Positions 58,195-64,000 of a DNA stretch of 64,000 nt are shown here, piece after piece. The stretch covers positions 1 through 64,000 of the forward strand of contig JANXSN010000019.1 of the NCBI GenBank assembly GCA_025352685.1, read 5' to 3'. The position numbers and the translations under genes were made by a program. Under the pieces are notes generated by a model. The model saw only the letters and a program-made list of their open reading frames with translations. It searched no databases and was not told where the DNA came from. Source of the stretch: Sphingomonadales bacterium. Lineage in GTDB: Bacteria; Pseudomonadota; Alphaproteobacteria; Sphingomonadales; Sphingomonadaceae. How positions within the stretch are numbered: the stretch's first letter is position 1; each line of letters starts with the position of its first letter.

Positions 58195-58804
58195 GTGCGA
58201 AAATATCAATCTCTGGCCATCCCGCCAGATCGAGACGCGCACGATGTGGCAAGAAGTCGAAACAGGCCTGTGCCAATGCCGTACGACCTTCACGTGCCAG
58301 TCGCACGTCAAGCTCATCGCGCAACCGGTGAAGATAACGCACGTCGGACGCGGCATATTCCTTTTGAGCGTCGGTCAGCACGGGGGATCCCCAATCCGAT
58401 GACTGCTGCGCCTTCGACAATTCCGTGCCAAGTAATTCGCGGACGATTTCCTTCAGGCCATGCCGGTCGGTGTAGGTGCGCACCAGCCGTGAGGCAATCT
58501 TCGTGCAATAGGCGGGGCCGGCGACGATGCCGAGATAGGCTTCGATCGAGGCCAGATCGAATCGAGCGAAGTGATAGAGTTTCAGCCGCGTCGAATCGGT
58601 GAGGACCGCGCGCAGGTTTGGCGCGGCATAGTCGCTGTCGGCCGCAAAGCGCACGAGATGTTCGTCGCTTTGTCCGTCAGATATCTGCACGACACACAAT
58701 CGATCGCGACCCGGGTGCAGGCCCATCGTCTCGGTATCGATCGCGACGGGACCCGGGCGGAGCACACCGGCAGGTAAATCTTCTTCGTGCAGATAAACGG
58801 TCAA
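58187..58804 (-). CDS. rnd: Ribonuclease D-like 3'-5' exonuclease
   Basis: A 205-residue DEDDy exonuclease domain with AIDTETMGL (DxE), LYHFARFDLAS and YAASDVRYLHR (Tyr-Asp). It lacks the HRDC domains of full RNase D and matches the short form next to lptC in alphaproteobacteria. The TTG at 58804 with GGAG seven bases upstream is chosen; it has no plausible ATG nearby. Confidence 0.9.
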   Translation of the reverse strand: MTVYLHEEDLPAGVLRPGPVAIDTETMGLHPGRDRLCVVQISDGQSDEHLVRFAADSDYAAPNLRAVLTDSTRLKLYHFARFDLASIEAYLGIVAGPAYCTKIASRLVRTYTDRHGLKEIVRELLGTELSKAQQSSDWGSPVLTDAQKEYAASDVRYLHRLRDELDVRLAREGRTALAQACFDFLPHRARLDLAGWPEIDIFAHV

Positions 58805-59404
58805 GCGGGCTCTCCGGTGTGGCTGCGGACGGCATTGCATTGCCAAGCCGTCCGCTGCAAGTTTTGCGCGATGCAAAGCAGGCGACAAGCGTCGCCCCAA
58901 GCCTGTCGCGAGACTGCGATGGCAATCCACCGCCAAATCCCGGGCTGCCGTACGCGTCGCGCGCTGTCCTGCCGCGTTGCCCTCTCAGTTTGTTCTTCGT
59001 GGCTTAGATCGAGAAGAACGAAGCACGCCAATCCTGCCAAGCGACGGATCGCCCCCAAAGCCAATGCCAATGGCGGGTGCGACCCATCGCCCACGGTGTC
59101 GGCATCGCGGCGGTCGGTATTGCCGGCGGGTTTTGTGTTGTTGTTGCGCTCGTCCGAGCCGACGCTCGTGGTTGATCGTCGCACTGCGGCGTACTCAAAA
59201 GAGCGCGTCCAGGACGGTCTGGAACCATTCTGGGCTCGGCCGCTAACCGGAACGGCTAAAACCGCTCGCAGCCTGGGCAATTTTGCATTATGGCGACAAG
59301 ATGGCGCTTAGCGATTCGCGCCTGAAAAAGCTGAGCTCGTCGTCCTGGGCATGGGTTTTTTGTGATGAGACAGGCGGGCGAGTTACAGGAATACGGATCT
59401 AGGC
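58805..59404. other. 600-base stretch without a recognised gene
   Basis: Frames in both directions run 70-160 codons but none looks like a real protein; the longest minus frame (58801-59280) has skewed Arg/Ser/Thr composition typical of a shadow. I see no strong terminator or repeat. The last 100 bases probably hold the promoter and leader of the cold-shock gene. Confidence 0.5.
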
Positions 59405-60214
59405 ATGAGTTTCGACAAGGGACGCCGCGGCGATCGCGGCGGGCGCGGACGCGATAAGTTCGGTGATGACAACTTCGGCGGTGGCAGCAGCACTTATGGC
59501 GGCGGCGGGGACCGTTTAGGTGGCGGCGGTGGCGGCTTCAACAGCGGCGGCGGTGACCGCTTCGGCAGCGGCGGCGGCGGCGGCGGCGGGTTTCGCAGCG
59601 GCGGCGGAAGCGGTGGCGGTGGCTTTGCAGGGGGCGGCGGTGCGCCACGCGGTGGCATGCCCGCCCAAGTCGTCGGCGAGGGCACGGGTGTCGTCAAATT
59701 CTTTAATGCGCAAAAGGGTTTTGGCTTCGTCGTCCGTGACGATGGCGGCGAGGATGTATTCGTGCACATTTCTGCTGTCGAGCAGGCCGGCCTCGTCGGG
59801 CTTGCTGAGGGTCAGCCGATGGGTTTCACACTTGTCGACCGTGGGGGCCGCATTTCAGCGACCGAGCTGAAGATTGATGGCGAGCCAATGCCCGTCACTG
59901 ACCGCGCCCCTCCGCGCGATCGTGACGACGCCCCTCGTGGCGCTCCTGCTGGTGGTGGCTATGGCGGGGCCGGTGGCGCGCCCCAGCGCACGTTGACCGG
60001 CGAAAAAGCCAGCGGCACGGTAAAGTTCTTTAACGCGATGAAAGGCTTCGGCTTCATTCAGCGTGATGACGGACAGCCCGATGCATTTGTCCATATCTCG
60101 GCGGTGGAACGCGCTGGCATGACCACGCTGAACGAAGGCGATCGCTTGTTGTTCGAACTCGAGGTTGATCGCCGCGGCAAGCATGCTGCGGTAAATCTTG
60201 CCCCTGGCGAATAG
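59405..60214 (+). CDS. Cold-shock protein with two CSD domains and a glycine-rich N-terminus
   Basis: A 269-residue RNA/DNA-binding protein. The first 85 residues are low-complexity Gly/Arg/Ser (RGG- and GGG-like). Two cold-shock domains follow: [20 protein letters not shown] with [10 protein letters not shown], and [20 protein letters not shown] with [11 protein letters not shown] second Gly-rich linker joins them. Tandem CSD proteins occur in alphaproteobacteria; the long RGG-like head is unusual. A 12-bp hairpin follows the stop. Confidence 0.93.
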   Translation: MSFDKGRRGDRGGRGRDKFGDDNFGGGSSTYGGGGDRLGGGGGGFNSGGGDRFGSGGGGGGGFRSGGGSGGGGFAGGGGAPRGGMPAQVVGEGTGVVKFFNAQKGFGFVVRDDGGEDVFVHISAVEQAGLVGLAEGQPMGFTLVDRGGRISATELKIDGEPMPVTDRAPPRDRDDAPRGAPAGGGYGGAGGAPQRTLTGEKASGTVKFFNAMKGFGFIQRDDGQPDAFVHISAVERAGMTTLNEGDRLLFELEVDRRGKHAAVNLAPGE

Positions 60215-60222
60215 GATTTAAT

Positions 60223-60251
60223 GTGCCGCCCCGGCTCTGCCGGGGCGGCAC
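60223..60251 (+). terminator. Stem-loop after the cold-shock gene
   Basis: Perfect 12-bp arms GTGCCGCCCCGG and CCGGGGCGGCAC around a five-base loop, between the cold-shock stop and the convergent helicase stop. No T-run follows in either direction, so termination would be of the Rho-aided or stem-only kind. Confidence 0.65.
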
Positions 60252-60253
60252 GA

Positions 60254-62677
60254 TCACGGCGACATCGCTTCTCTGGCAAGCGCGTCAGCCTCAATTAGCA
60301 GGGCGTCATCTGCGGTCCCTTGAGGCACGCTTTCGCGCCCGATCATAACGAGCACCGGCACCGCCAGCGGAGTCACTCGCGGCACGTCGACGTGGAGGAT
60401 TGTACCCTGAGCCCGGTCCAGCAGCGCAGCCAATCGCCCGACATCTGTCATCTTCGTGCGTGCGTCGTCCCAGGCTGCCTTCAACAACAAATGATCAGGC
60501 TCATATCGGCGTAATACGTCGTAGATCAGATCGGTCGAAAAGGTAACTTGCTTGCCGGTTTTACGCTTACCGGGGTGTTGGCGTTCGACGAGGCCGCCGA
60601 TCACTGCGACTTCACGAAACGCGCGTTTCAAGAGGTGCGATCCCTGCACCCAATCGTTGAATTCGTCCCTCAGGATATCAACTGAGAACAAGGGTCGCGG
60701 ATCGCTGACTGGCTCCAAGGAAAAGGTGGCCAGCGCATAGTCGTTCGCCACGAAACCGAGCGGTTTCAGCCCCAGTCGCTCCATCCGGCTCGTTAACAGC
60801 ATTCCGAGTGACTGATGCGCATTCCACCCCTCGAACGGATAGGCGACCATATAATGCTTGCCATCGCGCGGAAATGTTTCGACGAGCAGCTCCCCCGGCG
60901 CGGGCAGTCGTGATCGTCGCCCCTGCATCTCCAGCCATTCGCGCACGTCGGGTGGAAAGCGGGACCATTCGAGCGGATCGTGCAGCAATTGGCGCACACG
61001 CTCGGCGAGCCGGGTCGACAACGGCATCCGCGCGCCCCCATAGCTCGGGATGCGCGCAGGCCGACTGGTCGCGCGGACGATCACATCCTCCGTTTCGATC
61101 CGCTCAACCTCAAGGCTGACTCCCGAGAAAAAAAATGTATCCTTGACCGACAAACTGGCCGCGAACCCTTCTTCGACCCGCCCCAGTTTGCGACCGTTCT
61201 TGAACCGTACGGTCAACATCGCCGCCTCGACGATGATGCCGGCGTTCATTCGGTGCTGCTGCATCACTCGGGGATGGGTAATACGCCACGTACCATCCGC
61301 CCCACGGACAAGCCGGCGGAAACGATCATAAGCGCGCAGCGCGTACCCACCGGTCGCAATGAAATCGAGCACGCTCGAGAACATTTCGGCATCGAGCCCG
61401 CTGTACGGCAGCGCCGCCTGCACCTCGGCCAGCATCTCGCGCTCGTCGAACGGCGCTGCACAGGCGCACGCCATGACGTGCTGAGCGAGGACATCGAGCG
61501 ACCCGCTGCGAAAAATATCCGAATCGAGCTCGCCTGCCTCGACAGCATCCAGCGCTGCACGCGCCTCCAAATATTCAAAGCGGTTGCCCGGCACGATCAT
61601 CGCCTCGGACGGCTCGTCGAGCCGGTGGTTGGCGCGGCCTATACGCTGGAGCAGCCGCGACGATCCCTTGGGTGCGCCCATCTGAATCACGCAATCGACG
61701 CTGCCCCAGTCGACACCGAGATCAAGGCTCGACGTGCAAACCAACGCACGTAGTCGGCCGTCGCCCATGGCCGCCTCGACACGGCGGCGCGCCTCGATAT
61801 CAAGACTGCCGTGGTGAATGCCAATGGGCAGCTGCCCGACATTTTGCTTCCACAAATCCTGAAAGATCAGCTCGGCGAGCGCGCGCGTGTTGCAGAAAAT
61901 AAGCGTGGTCGCGTGCGCTTCGATCTCCTGCATGACCTGTGGTGCTGCGTACCGGCCCGAATGCCCCGCCCACGGGACGCGTCCCAGAGGTAACAGCACT
62001 GAAATCTTCGGGTCGGCGCCTGCCTCTCCCCGAACCAGCTTGACCGCATCAATGTCGCCATTGGGGGCCAACCACGCCCGATACATATCGGGATCGGCGA
62101 CAGTCGCCGACAGCGCGACGCGTCGCAAATCCGGATTGATCGAAGCAAGCCGCGCTAGGCACAGCGAAAGCAGATCGCCTCGCTTCCCGGTCGCAAAAGC
62201 ATGGACCTCGTCGATCACCACGGTTTTCAGCGCGCTAAATATCCGGCGTGAGTCAGGGTAGCTGAGTAACAGACTGAGTGACTCCGGTGTCGTCAGCAAG
62301 ATATGCGGCGGCTTCTCACGCTGGCGCTTCTTGCGGTCCGAAGGCGTGTCACCGGTGCGCGTTTCCACCCTGATGTCGAGCTTCATTTCCTCAATCGGCG
62401 CAAGCAGATTGCGCTGGATATCAACGGCAAGGGCCTTGAGGGGAGAGATGTAAAGGGTGTGCAGGCCGTCCGTCGGCGTCTCGATGAGTTCGGCCAACGT
62501 GGGCAAAAACCCCGAGAGCGTCTTGCCCGAACCGGTCGGCGCCACCAGCAGCGCGTGCTGCCCAGCGCGCGCGGCCGCCAACATATCGAACTGATGTCGC
62601 CTTGGCACCCAATCCTTGGCCCTGAACCAGGCGTGCAACACATCAGGCAGTTGGGAATCGGCGGGCATCGCATCCAT
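60254..62677 (-). CDS. Ligase-associated DNA damage response DEXH box helicase (Lhr-like)
   Basis: About 807 residues. Superfamily 2 motifs are in order: Walker A APTGSGKT, Ia YISPLKALAVD, DEVH box VIDEVHAFA, III ALSATVADPD, IV/V TLIFCNTR and TSSLDLGVDW, VI LLQRIGRANHR. A winged helix and a C-terminal Lhr-Core domain follow. It matches the family associated with the ATP-dependent ligase, PdeM and MBL exonuclease. Starts at 62734, 62677 and 62668 are possible; the first two overlap or nearly touch the divergent exonuclease start, so promoters must overlap coding DNA. Confidence 0.92.
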   Translation of the reverse strand: MDAMPADSQLPDVLHAWFRAKDWVPRRHQFDMLAAARAGQHALLVAPTGSGKTLSGFLPTLAELIETPTDGLHTLYISPLKALAVDIQRNLLAPIEEMKLDIRVETRTGDTPSDRKKRQREKPPHILLTTPESLSLLLSYPDSRRIFSALKTVVIDEVHAFATGKRGDLLSLCLARLASINPDLRRVALSATVADPDMYRAWLAPNGDIDAVKLVRGEAGADPKISVLLPLGRVPWAGHSGRYAAPQVMQEIEAHATTLIFCNTRALAELIFQDLWKQNVGQLPIGIHHGSLDIEARRRVEAAMGDGRLRALVCTSSLDLGVDWGSVDCVIQMGAPKGSSRLLQRIGRANHRLDEPSEAMIVPGNRFEYLEARAALDAVEAGELDSDIFRSGSLDVLAQHVMACACAAPFDEREMLAEVQAALPYSGLDAEMFSSVLDFIATGGYALRAYDRFRRLVRGADGTWRITHPRVMQQHRMNAGIIVEAAMLTVRFKNGRKLGRVEEGFAASLSVKDTFFFSGVSLEVERIETEDVIVRATSRPARIPSYGGARMPLSTRLAERVRQLLHDPLEWSRFPPDVREWLEMQGRRSRLPAPGELLVETFPRDGKHYMVAYPFEGWNAHQSLGMLLTSRMERLGLKPLGFVANDYALATFSLEPVSDPRPLFSVDILRDEFNDWVQGSHLLKRAFREVAVIGGLVERQHPGKRKTGKQVTFSTDLIYDVLRRYEPDHLLLKAAWDDARTKMTDVGRLAALLDRAQGTILHVDVPRVTPLAVPVLVMIGRESVPQGTADDALLIEADALAREAMSP

Positions 62678-62686
62678 ATAAGCACG

Positions 62687-63688
62687 ATGACACGCCTCGG
62701 CTCCTGGATCGAACCCCATCCGCACGGTATCCATATTCCGTCAGCAGATGTCTGGATTGACCCGTCTCGTCCGGTAGAACGCGCGCTCGTCACACACGGC
62801 CATGCCGATCACGCACGCGGTGGGCATGGCCTTGTTTGGGCGACGCCGGAAACGCTCGCGATCATGAACGCGCGTTACGGCGAACAGCGGGGCGGCGTTG
62901 CCGTCCCCTATGGCCACAGCGTAAATCTAGGCGACGTAAAGGCGACATTCCTACCGGCGGGGCACGTCTTGGGCTCGGCACAGATCCTGCTCGAACACGC
63001 CGGCGAACGAGTCATTGTCTCGGGCGATTACAAGCGCAGGCCCGATCCGACGTGTGCACCATTTGAGGTCGCGCCCTGCGACATCTTCATTACCGAGGCG
63101 ACTTTCGGCTTGCCGGTTTTTCGCCACCCAGAGACGCGCAACGAACTGCAAAAGCTGCTCGATGCGCTCTCCGCGGAACCCGAACGGTGCGTCCTGGTTG
63201 GCGCTTACGCACTAGGAAAGGCACAGCGTGTGATCGCCGAACTGCGCGCGATGGGCCATCATGCCCCGATCTTTATCCATGGGGCGATGCAGAAACTGTG
63301 CGATCTCTACGCCGAATGGGGCGTTGCTCTTGGCGAGCTGCGCCCCGCTCTGGTTGCGTCCAAGGAAGAAATGCGCGGGGCGATCGTCGTGGCGCCACCT
63401 TCAGCGCTGGGCGACCGCTGGTCGCGCCGCTTGCCCGATCCGATTACCGCGATGGCCAGTGGCTGGATGCGCGTGCGCCAACGCGCAGTGCAGCGCGGCG
63501 TCGAACTCCCCCTCGTCTTGTCCGACCACGCCGATTGGGACGAACTAACCGCCACGATCCGTGAAATTGCGCCGAAGGAAGTCTGGGTCACCCACGGCCG
63601 CGAAGACGCACTGCTCCACTGGTGCCATCTTCATCAGATCAAGGCGCGCGCGCTGGACCTGGTCGGGTATGAAGATGAGGACGACTGA
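62687..63688 (+). CDS. Ligase-associated DNA damage response exonuclease (MBL fold)
   Basis: A 333-residue metallo-beta-lactamase/beta-CASP enzyme. Metal motifs are VTHGHADHARGGHG (HxHxDH, residues 37-42), LPAGHVLGSAQ, VSGDYKRRPD and the late LSDHADWDEL and VWVTHGRED. It belongs to the exonuclease family encoded with the ATP-dependent DNA ligase and helicase. It is divergent from the helicase with start codons nine bases apart. The frame is open upstream to 62303 but that is the mirror of the helicase. Confidence 0.93.
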   Translation: MTRLGSWIEPHPHGIHIPSADVWIDPSRPVERALVTHGHADHARGGHGLVWATPETLAIMNARYGEQRGGVAVPYGHSVNLGDVKATFLPAGHVLGSAQILLEHAGERVIVSGDYKRRPDPTCAPFEVAPCDIFITEATFGLPVFRHPETRNELQKLLDALSAEPERCVLVGAYALGKAQRVIAELRAMGHHAPIFIHGAMQKLCDLYAEWGVALGELRPALVASKEEMRGAIVVAPPSALGDRWSRRLPDPITAMASGWMRVRQRAVQRGVELPLVLSDHADWDELTATIREIAPKEVWVTHGREDALLHWCHLHQIKARALDLVGYEDEDD

Positions 63689-63756
63689 CTTTCGCTCTGC
63701 GCCCCCGGTTGCTAGGACGAACTCGACTCATTGATTATCGAGCAGGGGAAACCGCC

Positions 63757-64000
63757 ATGACCGCAGTCGGCCACGATACACTCGCTACCCGCAGCACGTT
63801 ACAGGCTGGGGGACAGACGGTTTCGTATTACAGCCTCGACAAGGCCGCGGCAAAGCTCGGTGATGTCAGCCGCCTGCCGTTCAGCATGAAGGTATTGCTC
63901 GAGAACCTGCTGCGTTTCGAAGACGGCGGATTCACCGTGTCGACTGCCGATATCCAGGCGCTGATCGACTGGCAGAAAAGCCCCACCAGCGACGCCGAGA
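63757..64000 (+). CDS. acnA: Aconitate hydratase, N-terminal part (cut by window edge)
   Basis: The first 81 codons of a plus-strand gene. The sequence TVSYYSLDKAAAKLGDVSRL and PFSMKVLLENLLRFEDG is the conserved N-terminus of AcnA-type aconitase/IRP proteins, a TCA cycle enzyme. AGGGGAA lies seven bases before the ATG at 63757. The Fe-S cysteines lie beyond the window. Confidence 0.95.
   Translation, partial: MTAVGHDTLATRSTLQAGGQTVSYYSLDKAAAKLGDVSRLPFSMKVLLENLLRFEDGGFTVSTADIQALIDWQKSPTSDAE

Noticed and set aside
58801-59280. 159-codon minus frame upstream of rnd
   Set aside because: No SD, no recognisable domain, and amino acid composition typical of random GC-rich frames.
59480-59660. GGC-rich low-complexity DNA
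   Set aside because: It encodes the glycine-rich head of the cold-shock protein; frames on the other strand (poly-Pro or poly-Ala) are mirrors.
62711-62725. LexA-like GAAC-N7-GCAC near the helicase and exonuclease starts
   Set aside because: One mismatch and inside coding sequence; not distinguishable from background.

Overview
The window looks like the chromosome of a GC-rich alphaproteobacterium, most likely a sphingomonad (Sphingomonadales). The evidence is established synteny blocks (plsX-fabH-ihfA-merR; ctaC-ctaD-ctaB-ctaG-ctaE-DUF983-SURF1; rnd-lptC-lptA-lptB-rpoN), a class I lysyl-tRNA synthetase, UrcA- and RcnB-family secreted proteins, frequent GTG/TTG starts, and many 4-base ATGA/GTGA stop-start overlaps. 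Both window edges cut genes: a lipoprotein at the left edge (minus strand) and aconitase acnA at the right edge. There are no rRNA or recognisable tRNA genes, CRISPR arrays, insertion sequences or prophages. No stretch looks clearly foreign.

Layout. 1-6.4 kb: HAD nucleotidase and dapD, then an ATP-dependent DNA ligase, two exported hydrolases, and the ligase-associated phosphoesterase PdeM. 6.4-7.3 kb: a decayed stretch without intact genes. 7.3-16.7 kb: msrA with a tiny upstream ORF, an aspartate-type aminotransferase, a PabB-PabC fusion, L-serine dehydratase, a membrane dipeptidase, a PRC-barrel protein, a glycerophosphodiesterase, a metallo-beta-lactamase-fold hydrolase and a MAPEG protein. 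16.9-19.8 kb: rpmF-plsX-fabH-ihfA-merR. 19.8-25.2 kb: a DinG-like helicase, SixA phosphatase and GNAT run on the minus strand, divergent from class I lysK. 25.3-28.1 kb: UrcA, a TPR/SLOG/cyclase-like protein and a Crp-family regulator. 28.2-37.5 kb: an accessory stretch with a class II aldolase-like protein, an orphan 2Fe-2S subunit, an RcnB gene and an RcnB pseudogene, a 2OG oxygenase behind a hairpin that hides its Shine-Dalgarno sequence, a DUF885 peptidase, a small structured transcript candidate, a sugar/organic acid MHS transporter and a decayed M20 amidohydrolase. 37.6-46.2 kb: uvrB and the cytochrome c oxidase operon. 46.4-50.5 kb: pyrE-(small ORFs)-pdxJ-acpS-lepB-AI-2E transporter. 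50.5-54.5 kb: FKBP, rpsU, fasciclin, anti-sigma/ECF sigma and thiolase. 54.7-58.8 kb: rpoN and the Lpt export genes with rnd. 59.4-64 kb: a glycine-rich tandem cold-shock protein, a ligase-associated DEXH helicase, a ligase-associated exonuclease and acnA.

Functional themes. Four members of the ligase-associated DNA damage system (ligase, PdeM, Lhr-like helicase, MBL-fold exonuclease) are all present, but as two pairs about 54 kb apart; uvrB and a DinG-type helicase also lie in the window. Other blocks serve respiration (aa3 oxidase), envelope biogenesis (Lpt, PlsX/FabH/AcpS, LepB) and central metabolism. The least explained items are the SD-sequestering hairpin before the 2OG oxygenase, the minus-strand small structured transcript near 34 kb, and the TPR-SLOG protein whose cyclase-like domain lacks both metal-binding aspartates and which sits tail-to-tail with a Crp-like regulator with an altered nucleotide-binding cassette.
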